Of a stretch of DNA of 64,000 bases, positions 18,691-28,246 are shown in pieces. The position numbers and the translations under genes are program-made. The notes beneath the pieces were generated by a model. That model ran no database searches, was not told the DNA's origin, and was given only the letters and a program-made list of their open reading frames with translations. The stretch is from Pirellulales bacterium (lineage in GTDB: Bacteria > Planctomycetota > Planctomycetia > Pirellulales > Lacipirellulaceae), in NCBI GenBank assembly GCA_019636345.1, contig JAHBXQ010000001.1:367985-431984 (forward strand), written 5' to 3'. Within the stretch, counting starts at the first letter, position 1. Every line of letters begins with the position of its first letter.

Positions 18691-18823
18691 CGGAGGACTG
18701 CCACCGGGACACAGAGGACATGGAGGAAGATACGATCAGCGTCAGCCGCAAATCCGTCCTGAATCGTTTGCCAAAGGATTCGACGTCGAACTCCAACTGG
18801 GTCCCTGCTTTCCATGGTCCCCG

Positions 18824-20368
18824 TTACGACGCCTCTCCGTCCCCGTTCGGCTCTTCGCCCGCATCCTCCCCGCTCCAATCGCGCAGCGGGCCGATGACTC
18901 GCTTGACCGTCTTGTGCATCCGCGCTGCCGAGCCTTCTTTGCGCGTAAACAGATAGAACTGCAACTGCGCCTGACGAACGAACATCTCGACCCCCGTGAT
19001 CACGTTGCACGGCCGACTGCGGGCGTCCTTGACCAGCAGCGTCGTCTCGGGGTTGTAGACGGTGTCGAACACCAGCATCGACGGTTTGAGATAGGTTTTG
19101 CCGATCGGCGACTCGTCGACGTTCGGGTGCATGCCGATCGGCGTGCAGTTGACGATCACGTCGCAGTTGACGCGGTGGCGGGACTCCCACTCGACCGCCT
19201 TGGCGTCGAACGCCTCGGCGAGCCGCTCGCTGCGCTTCATCGTGCGCGAGGCGATCGTCACGCTCGCGCCGCGCTTGCGGCAGCCGAACACGATCGGCCG
19301 GGCCACGCCCCCGGCGCCCAGCACAAGCACCCGCTTGTTCGCCAGCGGGCTCGGCTGTTCGCCGATCTCGCCCAGGCTGTGCTCGAGGCAATCCATCGCC
19401 GCGTTGTAGTCGGTGTTGTAGCCGATCCGCTCGGCGCCGTCGAAGACGACCGTATTCACCGCGGCGATGCTCTTCACCGCCGGATCGACCTTGGTCAGGT
19501 GCTTGGCGATCGCCTCTTTGTGGGGGATCGTCACGCTCAGCCCCCGGATCCCCAGCCGTGGCGCGTCGTGCATGAACTGATCGAGACAGTCGGTCGGCAC
19601 GCGGAACGGGCAGTAGACCGCGTCGATTCCCAACTCCTCGTACTCGGCGTTGTGAATGTGCGGGCTCAGCGAGTGCCCCACCGGATCCGCGATCACGCCG
19701 TACACGTCCGTGTCGTGCCCGATCCGTTCGTAGCGGTAGATCTCGGTCATCTGCTTGAAGCTGAGCTGTCCCGGCGCCAAGGCTCGTTCGTGGTGGAACG
19801 TGGCATAGGTGAACGGCGCCCCGAACTTGCCCGCCAGAATCCGCGACGGGGTCCCCATGTCCCCCATGCACATCCCCACCGTGGGGACGGTGCTCTCCTG
19901 CATCATCTCCAGCATCCGCAGATTGTCGTGCGGCGTGTTGGCCATCGTCGCAATCTTGATGATGTCGGGGTCGAGCCGCGCCATCTCGGTGTGCAACTCG
20001 CGCAGGTTGTCGGGCGTCTTGCGGAAGTTGTGGTAGCTGATGATCCGCTTCGTCCGTCCGAACCGCGGGATTTGCGCCGCGACGTCCTCTTCGAGATCGA
20101 CGTAATCGACTCCCTCGGCGATCGCCTCGCGGAGGATCAGCATCCGCGCCTCCTCAGAGCCAGCCCACTTGCCCCCGTCCTCTTTGCGCCGGCAGGTGAT
20201 GATGATCTGCGTTCCCTCGGGCCGATCGGCCAGCAAGCGGCGGATGCTCACCTTGCTCGTGAGATAGTCGAGCCGCAACTCGACCATCTTCGCCCCTTGC
20301 TCGGCAAGGTGCTTGTGCTCGGCGAGCATGTGCTTGTGACGCGAGCGACCGATGGCGACGCAGATCAT
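18824..20368 (-). CDS. aroDE: Bifunctional 3-dehydroquinate dehydratase / shikimate dehydrogenase
   Basis: 514-residue fusion covering two consecutive shikimate-pathway steps. Residues about 1-225 are type I dehydroquinase: MICVAIGRSRHKHM, VELRLDYL, the catalytic His in RIISYHNF and the Schiff-base Lys in DIIKIATMANTPHDN. Residues about 235-500 are NADP-dependent shikimate dehydrogenase: GVIADPVGHSLSPHIHN, SVTIPHKEAIAKHL, NTDYNAA and the nucleotide loop VLGAGGVARPIVFG. The arrangement is like the plant and chlamydial fusions. ATG 20368 is chosen because homology starts there. Upstream in-frame sequence runs into mutL. aroK follows. Confidence 0.95.
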   Translation of the reverse strand: MICVAIGRSRHKHMLAEHKHLAEQGAKMVELRLDYLTSKVSIRRLLADRPEGTQIIITCRRKEDGGKWAGSEEARMLILREAIAEGVDYVDLEEDVAAQIPRFGRTKRIISYHNFRKTPDNLRELHTEMARLDPDIIKIATMANTPHDNLRMLEMMQESTVPTVGMCMGDMGTPSRILAGKFGAPFTYATFHHERALAPGQLSFKQMTEIYRYERIGHDTDVYGVIADPVGHSLSPHIHNAEYEELGIDAVYCPFRVPTDCLDQFMHDAPRLGIRGLSVTIPHKEAIAKHLTKVDPAVKSIAAVNTVVFDGAERIGYNTDYNAAMDCLEHSLGEIGEQPSPLANKRVLVLGAGGVARPIVFGCRKRGASVTIASRTMKRSERLAEAFDAKAVEWESRHRVNCDVIVNCTPIGMHPNVDESPIGKTYLKPSMLVFDTVYNPETTLLVKDARSRPCNVITGVEMFVRQAQLQFYLFTRKEGSAARMHKTVKRVIGPLRDWSGEDAGEEPNGDGEAS

Positions 20369-20460
20369 GGCGAGAAGGGGACTAGGGTCTGGGGGCCTGG
20401 AATTGGGGGCGAGGGCCCCGGACGCGAAAACTGCAATTCTCGCCTCTGGCGGCTCGGCGA

Positions 20461-22380
20461 TCAAATCCTCTTGAACTGCCGATCGAGCTGTTCCCGGGTA
20501 AACACCAGAGCCGTCGGCCGACCGTGCGGGCAGTGATGGTGGTCCTGGGCCAAATGCCGCTGGGCGAGCAGGGCCTCGATCTCCTCGGGGGTCAGCCGAT
20601 CGCCGTACTTGACCGCCGCCTTGCAGGCGATCATGTGCAACAGTTCGTCCAGCAGGTCCCGCACTTCGGGACGTTTCCCTTCGGTCAGAAGCTGGTCCAC
20701 CACGCTCCGGAGCACCTCCCGCGGCGGCAGGTTCGCCAGCATGGCCGGATAGGCCGAGACGAGCACCGTTTCCCCCCCGAATCCCTCGACTTCGATCCCC
20801 AGTTGGGCCAACAGCTCGCGCTGCTCGAGCGCCGCGGCCGCCTCGGCCGCCGGCAGGTCGACCGGCTCGGGAACCAGCAGCCGCTGCGACTCGAGCGCTC
20901 CGGCGAGCACCCGCTCGCGGAGCGCCTCGTACAGGATCCGCTCGTGGAGGGCGTGCTGGTCGATGACCTCGAGCCCCTCGGCCGTCTCGGCCACGAGATA
21001 GCGGTCGTGGATTTGCAGCGCCCGCAAGGTCGCCCCTTGCGGTGCGGGAACCCCGTGCCCCCCGTCGACGCGGCCCTCCTGCTCAGCGATGCAGTTTTCC
21101 CCGCCGCCCCCTTGCTGCGCCCCCGTCGATTCGCCCGTCGCTGACGGCCTAGCGCCCCCCATCGCCGTCCGCGCCGTCGCCAGCGGATCGACCGCGTGCA
21201 TCGCGAGCGGTCCGCGGTCGCGCGCCCCGATCGGCGAATCGCCGAACGCCCCGCCCCCCTCCTCGAGTGGGGCCACGAACGTCGTCTGCCGCTGGGCCCA
21301 AGCCACCAGCTCGCTGACCTGTGTGTTAGCGGCTTCGTCTCCCAGCACTCCCGCTCCGCCGGCAGCCGCGGCGAGATTGCCCCGGGCCGCCAAGTCGGTC
21401 GACAGGAACTTGGTGCGCAACGTGGCGAGCAACTGACTGTAGACCCGCCCCCCGTCTTGGAACCGCACCTCGAGCTTCGTCGGGTGGACGTTGACGTCGA
21501 TCGCCGCGGGGGGCATCTCCAGGTGGAGAAAACAAACCGGGTACCGACCCGTGAGCAACAACCCCCGGTACGCTTCTCCCAGCGCGTGTTGCAGCGATCG
21601 GTCGCGGATCGGCCGGCCGTTAAGGAACAGGTACTGCATGCGATTGTTGGGACGACTCTCGCTGGGGTTGGCCACGAACCCGTGCAGACGCAGCTCCGGC
21701 TCGACGCTCTCGACCGGGATCAGCGCCGCGGCCAGGTCGGGGCCGAATAGGGCCGCGATCCGTTGCGGCAAGTCGGCCGGCGGCAAGTCGTGGAGCAATC
21801 GCCCCCCGTGCGAGAGCGCGAAGTGGACCCGCGGGTGAGCGAGCGCCGCTCGCGTAAGCGCCTCGACGATGTGCCCCGACTCGGTTGGGGCGGTCCGCAT
21901 GAACTTCTGCCGAACCGGCGTGTTGAAGAACAACTGCCGCACCTCGATCCGCGTCCCAATCGGTCCGGCCGCGGGGCGAATCGGTTCAGCCCGCCCGCCG
22001 ACGATCTCCAACTCCGCGGCCGACTCCGCTTCGGCCACGCGGCTGCGGATTGTCATCCGACTGACCGCCGCGATCGACGCAAGCGCCTCGCCGCGGAATC
22101 CCAAGGTCGCCACGCGGAACAGATCGTCGGCGTCGCGGATCTTGCTGGTGGCGTGACTCGCCACGGCCAGCGGCAGTTCCTCGGCCGCGATCCCGCACCC
22201 GTCGTCGTTGATCGAGATCAGCTCGGTCCCTCCCTGTTCGACGACGACGTCGATCCGCCGGGCGCCCGCGTCGAGCGAATTCTCGACGAGTTCCTTGACC
22301 ACGCTCGCAGGCCGCTCAATCACCTCCCCGGCGGCGATTTTGTTCACCACAAGCGACGAGAGTTGGCGAATCGTGGGCAT
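20461..22380 (-). CDS. mutL: DNA mismatch repair protein MutL (endonuclease type)
   Basis: 639 residues. The N-terminal GHKL ATPase is intact (NKIAAGEVIERPASVVKELVENSLDAGA, DDGCGI, TLGFRGEALASI). The middle linker (about 340-450) is Gly/Ala-rich and variable. The C-terminal domain has the metal-dependent nicking motif DQHALHE with a second Glu (residues 474-484), plus ACKAAVK and CPHGRP. This MutL therefore should nick DNA itself, as in bacteria without MutH. The gene lies 92 bp upstream of aroDE on the same strand. No mutS is seen in the window. Confidence 0.96.
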   Translation of the reverse strand: MPTIRQLSSLVVNKIAAGEVIERPASVVKELVENSLDAGARRIDVVVEQGGTELISINDDGCGIAAEELPLAVASHATSKIRDADDLFRVATLGFRGEALASIAAVSRMTIRSRVAEAESAAELEIVGGRAEPIRPAAGPIGTRIEVRQLFFNTPVRQKFMRTAPTESGHIVEALTRAALAHPRVHFALSHGGRLLHDLPPADLPQRIAALFGPDLAAALIPVESVEPELRLHGFVANPSESRPNNRMQYLFLNGRPIRDRSLQHALGEAYRGLLLTGRYPVCFLHLEMPPAAIDVNVHPTKLEVRFQDGGRVYSQLLATLRTKFLSTDLAARGNLAAAAGGAGVLGDEAANTQVSELVAWAQRQTTFVAPLEEGGGAFGDSPIGARDRGPLAMHAVDPLATARTAMGGARPSATGESTGAQQGGGGENCIAEQEGRVDGGHGVPAPQGATLRALQIHDRYLVAETAEGLEVIDQHALHERILYEALRERVLAGALESQRLLVPEPVDLPAAEAAAALEQRELLAQLGIEVEGFGGETVLVSAYPAMLANLPPREVLRSVVDQLLTEGKRPEVRDLLDELLHMIACKAAVKYGDRLTPEEIEALLAQRHLAQDHHHCPHGRPTALVFTREQLDRQFKRI

Positions 22381-22491
22381 GTTCGCAAAGCGGGGAAGAA
22401 AGACAGGCGCAATGGGGAGGGACGGACTATCAACAACCGAAGCGAACTGAAAGCGAAGACGAACTCCGCGAGGGACGTTTCCCTTGCTCCT

Positions 22492-23901
22492 TCAATTCAG
22501 ACCGAATTCCTTAATCTTCCGATACAACGTCCGTTCGCCGATGCCCAGCAGTTTGGCGGCTTCTTCGCGGTTGCCGCCGGTCGCTAGCAGCGTTTCGCCG
22601 ATGAAGATCCCCTCGATTTCCGCGAGCGGCTTGCCCACCAGTTCGCCGAGGCCTGCCGCTTCGGCCGGCGTCGCTTCCAGGGGCGCCGGCAGCGCGTCGC
22701 CGTCCGACAGTTCCGGCGGCAGGTCGTCCAGGTCCAAAACGCCGTCGTAGTCGACGACCACCATGCTCTCGATCGCGTTCTTGAGCTGCCGCACGTTGCC
22801 TGGCCAGGGAAACGTCGTCAGTCGTCGCCGGGCCGCGTTGCTCATGCTCGTGATCTCTTTATGGTGCCGGCTGGCGTGCATCTTGACGAAGTGCTCGATC
22901 AACAGCGGAATGTCCCCAGCCCGCTCGGCCAGCCGAGGCAATCGCACCGTCAGGACTTTGAGACGATGGTACAGGTCCTCGCGAAACGTTCCCGCAGCGA
23001 TTGCGTCTTCCAGGTCTCGGTTGGTCGCCGAGAGGATCCGCACGTTCACGGGAATCGGTTCGTTGGATCCGACGCGCGTGATCTCGCGGCTTTCAAGCAC
23101 CCGCAGCAGTTTGATCTGCGTGGGGAGCGGCATGTCTCCCACTTCGTCCAGGAACAGGGTTCCGCCGTGCGCGTACTCGAACTTGCCGATCCGGTCCGCG
23201 CTGGCGTCGGTGAAGGCCCCCCGCACGTGTCCGAACAACTCGCTCTCAAGGATGTTCTCGCTGAGCGCGGCGCAGTTGAGCGCCACAAACGGGCGGTTCT
23301 TCCGCGGGCTGTTCTGGTGAATCGCCTGAGCGATCAACTCCTTCCCCGTGCCGGTGTCTCCCTGAATCAGCACGGTGGCGTCGGTCGGGGCGATCCGCTG
23401 CAGCCGGCTGACCACCTCGTGCATCTGGGGGCTGTTCCCCACGACCCCCTCGAAGCCGAACTTCTCGTCGAGCCGGCGATTGAGCTCCGCGTTGGCCCGT
23501 CGCAGGTGCTGGTTCCGTGCCGCGTTGTCGACCACTGCCCGCAGTTGCTTGAGGTCGAGCGGCTTGAGCAGGTAATTGAACGCCCCCTGCTGCATCGCCT
23601 CGACCGCCGACTGGACCGTGCCGTGCCCGGTGACGACGATGACCTCGGCGTCGGGGAGCACCTCGCGCGACTTGGCCAGCACGTCAAGCCCGGTCGAATC
23701 CTTCATCCGCAGATCCGTGACGACCACCTCGAAGGCGTCCCGCTCGAGCATCGCCAGCCCCAGCGTCCCGCTGTCGGCCACCGTGCAGTCGTACCCGACC
23801 GACGCCAGGCTGTCGGCGACCGTCTCGGCATGCGCCTCGTCGTCGTCGATCACCAGCACCTTGATCGGCGGTCCAGCTTTGGCGGCGGTCGTCTTGGCCA
23901 T
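22492..23901 (-). CDS. Sigma-54-dependent response regulator, NtrC family
   Basis: 469 residues in three parts. The receiver domain (about 13-125) has phospho-acceptor D63 and K113. The AAA+ sigma-54 activation domain (about 153-390) has Walker A GDTGTGKE at 181-188, and a C-terminal Fis-type helix-turn-helix ([20 protein letters not shown]) ends the protein. The loop that contacts sigma-54 reads GAFTDA (228-233) instead of GAFTGA. Its likely sensor is the soluble kinase encoded upstream at 24349-25077, with a zinc-finger gene in between. Target genes are unknown. Confidence 0.93.
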   Translation of the reverse strand: MAKTTAAKAGPPIKVLVIDDDEAHAETVADSLASVGYDCTVADSGTLGLAMLERDAFEVVVTDLRMKDSTGLDVLAKSREVLPDAEVIVVTGHGTVQSAVEAMQQGAFNYLLKPLDLKQLRAVVDNAARNQHLRRANAELNRRLDEKFGFEGVVGNSPQMHEVVSRLQRIAPTDATVLIQGDTGTGKELIAQAIHQNSPRKNRPFVALNCAALSENILESELFGHVRGAFTDASADRIGKFEYAHGGTLFLDEVGDMPLPTQIKLLRVLESREITRVGSNEPIPVNVRILSATNRDLEDAIAAGTFREDLYHRLKVLTVRLPRLAERAGDIPLLIEHFVKMHASRHHKEITSMSNAARRRLTTFPWPGNVRQLKNAIESMVVVDYDGVLDLDDLPPELSDGDALPAPLEATPAEAAGLGELVGKPLAEIEGIFIGETLLATGGNREEAAKLLGIGERTLYRKIKEFGLN

Positions 23902-24030
23902 GCTGCGATGATACGGGGCTGGCTGTCGGGGAAAAAGGGGCTCGCGATTCTCGCTGTTTACTCCAAAAAGCCGATTCGAGATTCTCTTAGCTGTTCCTTC
24001 GGCAAACTACCCCTCGTTCAACCTCGCTTG

Positions 24031-24288
24031 TCATGAGGACTCGGCGTCAGGCGTTGGTCGATTGCCGACTTGGGGGGGCGACTTCCAAACCGGGTTTCTT
24101 TGCCGCTCTTCGTTGATGAGCCTCGCACACTCCAGGGCGCAGCGCCCGCAAATGAGCGCTTCGCGACGACCTTCCGCGAACGGTCCGCATTTGTAGTAAG
24201 ACCCGCCGCAATAGCTGCACGAAGCTCGATGCGCGGGAATGCCTATTCGTAGGCCAATAATGCTGCGCAACCACGCGGGGATAGTCAT
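24031..24288 (-). CDS. Small ClpX-type zinc-finger protein
   Basis: 85 residues. Residues about 23-60 resemble the C4 zinc-binding domain found at the N-terminus of ClpX: CSYCGG, then ICGRC with a following ALECARLINEE helix. The spacing of the two Cys pairs fits that domain. The N-terminal 20 residues are somewhat hydrophobic (WLRSIIGLRIGIPAH) and the tail is Pro/Ser-rich. In ClpX this domain dimerises and binds substrates or adaptors, and here it stands alone. It sits between a histidine kinase gene and its probable response regulator, so a role in that signalling pathway is possible. Confidence 0.8.
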   Translation of the reverse strand: MTIPAWLRSIIGLRIGIPAHRASCSYCGGSYYKCGPFAEGRREALICGRCALECARLINEERQRNPVWKSPPQVGNRPTPDAESS

Positions 24289-24348
24289 GCTCGCTCTCGG
24301 TGGAAGTTCCTTGTCGATTCGCGCCGTTCGCGAAAGGGCGTCCCATCG

Positions 24349-25077
24349 TCATTTCAGCCGCGGCGTCGCGGGCAACTCGATCGTGAACTGCGTCCCTTGG
24401 CCCACTTCGCTTTGCACCTGGATCCGCCCGCCGTGGGCCTCGATGATCTTTCCCGCGGTCGGCAGCCCCAGGCCCGAGCCACCTGGCTTGGTCGAAAAGA
24501 ACGCCTCGAACATGTGAGCCGCCGTGTGGTCGTCGATCCCCACCCCGGTGTCGATGAGGTGGAGCACCGCCTGATCTGCGACGGTGGTCGTCCGCACGAC
24601 GAGTTGGCCCCCGTGCGGCATCGCTTGCTTGGCGTTGATCAGCAGGTTGAGCAGCGCCCCGCGGAATCCTTCGCGATCGAGCTGCACCGTCGGCAAGTCG
24701 GGATCGAAGTACCGCAACACCTCGACCCCCGCGGCCTGGGCCTCGGGGGCGAAAAACTCCAGCACTTCCTGGATCTCGCGGTTCAGGTCGGTCGGCTTCA
24801 GGTTGAGCCGCCGCACCTTCGCGTAGTTGAGAAAGTCGTCCAGCAGTTGCTGCAGCCGCTGGCACTCCCGCTGGACGACGTCGATCCGCTTGAGGGCGCG
24901 TCTTTGAGCCGGCGTTTGCGGATCGTCTAAATCCTCGGCCAACAGTTCCATGTTGAGCCGGATCGTCGACAGCGGATTCTTGATCTCGTGCGCAAGCGCC
25001 CCGGCTAACTGCGCAATTTCGGTGTACTGCGCAATGAGGCGCTGCTGCACATCGGCGGAGGTGGGGGGAGCGGTCAT
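24349..25077 (-). CDS. Soluble sensor histidine kinase, NtrB-like
   Basis: 242 residues without membrane helices. It has a HisKA domain with the phospho-accepting H30 in GALAHEIKNPLSTIR, and an HATPase_c domain with N-box LLNLLINAKQAM, G1 DTGVGID, F-box FEAFFSTK and G2 GSGLGLPTAGKI. There is almost no sensory region before the His box, so the signal must come from a partner protein or through dimerisation. It lies upstream of the zinc-finger and NtrC-type genes, which it likely controls by phosphorylation. Confidence 0.9.
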   Translation of the reverse strand: MTAPPTSADVQQRLIAQYTEIAQLAGALAHEIKNPLSTIRLNMELLAEDLDDPQTPAQRRALKRIDVVQRECQRLQQLLDDFLNYAKVRRLNLKPTDLNREIQEVLEFFAPEAQAAGVEVLRYFDPDLPTVQLDREGFRGALLNLLINAKQAMPHGGQLVVRTTTVADQAVLHLIDTGVGIDDHTAAHMFEAFFSTKPGGSGLGLPTAGKIIEAHGGRIQVQSEVGQGTQFTIELPATPRLK

Positions 25078-25236
25078 GAGGCGGCAGAGGTTCGTCGGCA
25101 GTCAAGGAGACCCGCCAGCAACAAACAGCCGCCGGTTCCCAGCGAACTTGGCGGCGCGCCGTCAATCTCCGCGCAAAGCAACGGGGCCCCCGAGGACCCC
25201 GCTGCCGCGCTTCATTTCCATGTCCGTTCGCGGCAA

Positions 25237-27351
25237 TTAAGCCGGCGAGCCGGAGACGGCGCCATCGGCTTCCTGCATGGCGGCGCGACGGCTCAGCTTC
25301 ACGCGGTCTTGTTCGTCGACCGCGATCACCTTGACCTTCATCTTGTCGCCCACCTTGCAGACGTCGCCGACGCTGGCGACGTACTCGTTCGACAATTCGC
25401 TGATGTGGCACAACCCGTCGCGGCCCGGCAGGATCTCGACGAAGGCGCCGAAGTCCTTGACGCTGGTCACCGTGCCGTCGTAGATGCGGCCCACCTGGAC
25501 GCTGGCGGTCAGGGCCTCGACCCGCGCCAAGCCGGCGGCGGCTGACGCTTCGTCGGAGCCGGCAATCGTGACGGTGCCGTCCTCCTCGACGTCGATCGTC
25601 ACGCCCGCTTCTTCCTGGATCGCCCGGATCGTCTTGCCGCCGGGGCCGATCAGCAACCCGATCTTGTCGGGGTTGATCTGCGTGCGGACCAACCGCGGGG
25701 CGCTCTCGCTCACTCCGGCCCGCGGACGCGAGATCGTCGAGAGCATCGCCCGCAAGATTTCGATTCGCGCTTCGCGGCTCTGGGCCAACGTGGCGCGGAT
25801 GATCTCCTCGCTGATGCCGCTGATCTTCAGGTCGAGTTGGATGCCGGTGATGCCGTTCTGCGTCCCGGCGATCTTGAAGTCCATGTCGCCGAAGTGATCC
25901 TCGTCGCCGATGATGTCGGTCAGCAGGACCCAGCGGTCCCCTTCCTTGACCAAGCCGGTCGAGATCCCCGCGACGGGATTGGTGATCGGCACGCCGGCCG
26001 CCATCATCCCCAACGTCCCGCCGCAGACCGAGGCCATCGAACTCGATCCGTTCGACTCGAAAATGTCCGAGATGACGCGGATCGTGTAGGGAAAGTCGTC
26101 GTGGTCCGGGAGGACCGGGTTGAGGCTCCGCTCGGCGAGGGCTCCGTGCCCGATCTCGCGTCGCCCGGGGCCGCGAATCGGCCGCACTTCGCCGACCGAG
26201 AACGACGGGAAATTGTAGTCGAGCATGAACCGCTTCGAGTATTCCTCGACCAGTCCGTCGACGCGTTGCTCGTCGCGTCCCGTTCCCAGGGTGACGGTGA
26301 CGACCGCTTGGGTTTCGCCCCGCTGGAACATCGCCGAGCCGTGCACGCGCGGGAACAGATCGACGTCGCAGGCGATTTGCCGCAGCGTCTTGTGGTCGCG
26401 TCCGTCCGGACGGCGGCCTGCAAGAATCGACTCGCGAACGACGAACGCTTCGAGGTCATGCCACGACTTGCCGAAGGAAGCGAGCGTGAACGCTCCCTCC
26501 GCTTCGGGGTCGGGGATCACGTCGGCCAGGACTTGCTTCTTGAGGGCGCCGACCGCTTCGGCGCGGGCCTGCTTCCCTTCGGTCGACTTGGCATCCTTAA
26601 GCGCCCCGGCGTACTTGCTCTTGAGCAGGTCGTACAGCCCGTCGCTCGGCGGGGCCTGGAATTCCATCTTCGGGACGCCGACCTTGGCGATCAACTCGTC
26701 TTGCAGGTCGCACAGTTCCCGCACGATCCGATGCGCTTCCAAAAGCGCCTCGGTCATCTCGTCCTCGGGCATCTCGCGCGAGAATCCTTCGATCATCAGC
26801 ACGGCGTCCTTGGTGCCCGAGACGATCAGATCGAGCGTGCTGAATTCCAGTTCGTCATGGGTGGGGAACGGCACGAGCTTGCCGTCGATCTTGCCCAACC
26901 GCACCGAGGCCAGCGGGCCCATAAACGGCAGGTGTGAAATGCCCAGGGCCGCGGCGGCGCCGTTCATCGCCAACACGTCGCCGTCGGTCTGGCGATCGCT
27001 TGACATGACGAAGGCCTGGATCTGCACTTCGTCGATGAACCCCTCGGCGAACAGGGGCCGGATCGGCCGGTCCATGAGCCGGGCGGTGAGGATTTCCTTG
27101 GTCGTGGGGCGGCCTTCGCGTTTCAGAAAGCCGCCGGGGAATTTGCCCGCCGCGGCGGTTCGCTCGCGGTAGTCGCAGGTCAACGGGAAGAAGTCGATGC
27201 CGGGACGAGGTCTGTCGGTCGCCGCGGCGCAGAAGACGACCGTGTCGCCGTACTGCACCAAACACGCTCCGGCCGCCTGTTTGGCCAGCACGCCGGTCTC
27301 GATCGAGAAGATTCCCTTGCCGATTTGTCGTTCAACGCGAACTTTGTTCAA
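25237..27351 (-). CDS. pnp: Polyribonucleotide nucleotidyltransferase (PNPase)
   Basis: Phosphorolytic 3'-5' exoribonuclease of about 704 residues. The order is two RNase PH domains (first with CAAATDRPRPGIDFFPLTCDYRE and GKFPGGFLKREGR, second with FPRVHGSAMFQRGETQ and GEDHFGDMDFK-like IIGDEDHFGDMDFKIAGT), then KH (LLIGPGGKTIRAIQEE) and S1 (GRIYDGTVTSVKDFGAFVEI) RNA-binding domains. I place the start at TTG 27351 (NKVRVERQIG), which has AGGA 9 bases upstream. The frame remains open upstream but is not protein-like. It lies downstream of rpsO, the usual order. Confidence 0.96.
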   Translation of the reverse strand: MNKVRVERQIGKGIFSIETGVLAKQAAGACLVQYGDTVVFCAAATDRPRPGIDFFPLTCDYRERTAAAGKFPGGFLKREGRPTTKEILTARLMDRPIRPLFAEGFIDEVQIQAFVMSSDRQTDGDVLAMNGAAAALGISHLPFMGPLASVRLGKIDGKLVPFPTHDELEFSTLDLIVSGTKDAVLMIEGFSREMPEDEMTEALLEAHRIVRELCDLQDELIAKVGVPKMEFQAPPSDGLYDLLKSKYAGALKDAKSTEGKQARAEAVGALKKQVLADVIPDPEAEGAFTLASFGKSWHDLEAFVVRESILAGRRPDGRDHKTLRQIACDVDLFPRVHGSAMFQRGETQAVVTVTLGTGRDEQRVDGLVEEYSKRFMLDYNFPSFSVGEVRPIRGPGRREIGHGALAERSLNPVLPDHDDFPYTIRVISDIFESNGSSSMASVCGGTLGMMAAGVPITNPVAGISTGLVKEGDRWVLLTDIIGDEDHFGDMDFKIAGTQNGITGIQLDLKISGISEEIIRATLAQSREARIEILRAMLSTISRPRAGVSESAPRLVRTQINPDKIGLLIGPGGKTIRAIQEEAGVTIDVEEDGTVTIAGSDEASAAAGLARVEALTASVQVGRIYDGTVTSVKDFGAFVEILPGRDGLCHISELSNEYVASVGDVCKVGDKMKVKVIAVDEQDRVKLSRRAAMQEADGAVSGSPA

Positions 27352-27670
27352 TGTCTTGTTCCTGCTGGTTGGCGAGTCAGTTGCGTGAAGGGGGCGCGCC
27401 GAGAACCGTGCCGGCGTGAGCCGCTCGAAGCAAGCGGCACGAGACGTCGGCGACGCTCTGAATTCGGCCTGACGACCCCGAGCGAGCGGCAACGAGGTCA
27501 CCCGCTCGCAATACGAGGCCCCGCTATACGAGGCATCGCCGAGCGGGGACGCCTTCGGCGCCGAAAGCGCGGCCGAGCGAACGTGACGCGGACGATCGAG
27601 AAGTTGGCGAAGGGCGGCCGAGCTTGGCAAGGCAAACGCCCTGCGGGCCTGTCCGCCGGCGCTGCCAGGA
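27352..27670 (-). other. rpsO-pnp intergenic region with two tandem hairpins
   Basis: 319 bases without a gene. Two stems stand out: 27482-27489 with 27502-27509 (8 bp, GCGAGCGG/CCGCTCGC), and 27519-27525 with 27542-27548 (7 bp, CCCCGCT/AGCGGGG). A short direct repeat TACGAGGC also occurs twice (27512-27519 and 27527-27534). In other bacteria this gap contains a terminator plus an RNase III or PNPase control site. Here the role is inferred only from position. Confidence 0.45.
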
Positions 27671-27940
27671 CTATTTGCGAATATCGAGCCGGCGGAGCAG
27701 ATCGAGATACAACTCGGGATTGTGGGCCTTTACGTAGTCCAACAACCGCCGGCGACGGCTCACCATGCCCAGCAAGCCCCGACGGCTCGCATAGTCCTTC
27801 TTGTTCGACTGCAGATGCTCGGTCATCGTCGCAATCCGACTGGTCAGGATCGCGATCTGCACCTCCGGCGAACCAGAGTCCGTCGTGTTGCGACCGAACT
27901 GCTGAACCAGGGCGCTCTTCTGCTCTTTCGTGACTGACAT
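27671..27940 (-). CDS. rpsO: 30S ribosomal protein S15
   Basis: 89 residues, the family's standard length. It binds 16S rRNA in the platform of the small subunit. The pattern from SVTKEQKSALVQQFGRNTTD through GSPEVQIAILTSRIATMTEHL and SRRGLLGMVSRRRRLLDYVK to LYLDLLRRLDIRK is canonical. The ATG at 27940 is chosen because S15 homology begins there. pnp follows 319 bp downstream. Confidence 0.98.
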   Translation of the reverse strand: MSVTKEQKSALVQQFGRNTTDSGSPEVQIAILTSRIATMTEHLQSNKKDYASRRGLLGMVSRRRRLLDYVKAHNPELYLDLLRRLDIRK

Positions 27941-28246
27941 CTGTGGCCTTGCGCGTCTCTTCGTCGCACTGCTTCGGGGCGTGTTCTTCGCCTGACCGCG
28001 CTGCCAACGCAACAACCGGGGGGCTGCCACGGGGACGCTTGCGGCTGAACTTCTCCGTCCTTCTGCAACGACTCCTACTACATACTTGTGAAAATTACCG
28101 ATACGACAAGCCAGTCAATGTACCCGCGCCGCGCCGGACTGCAACCGCAAATCTCAACTCGACTTGCGACCATGCCCGCGACGGAGGCGCACCGGGGACG
28201 TCGAACCGGCTTGCCGAGGCGAATCTGGCGGCGACTTTCGCCGCAA
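27941..28246. other. Gap between desaturase and rpsO
   Basis: 306 bases without a gene. It should contain the rpsO promoter, as rpsO reads leftward. The only AT-rich patch is at about 28075-28120. I could not find a clean -35/-10 pair, nor a terminator for the desaturase gene. Confidence 0.35.

Noticed and set aside
27352..27630. N-terminal extension of pnp
   Set aside because: Not protein-like, while the TTG at 27351 has a ribosome site and a normal PNPase N-terminus.
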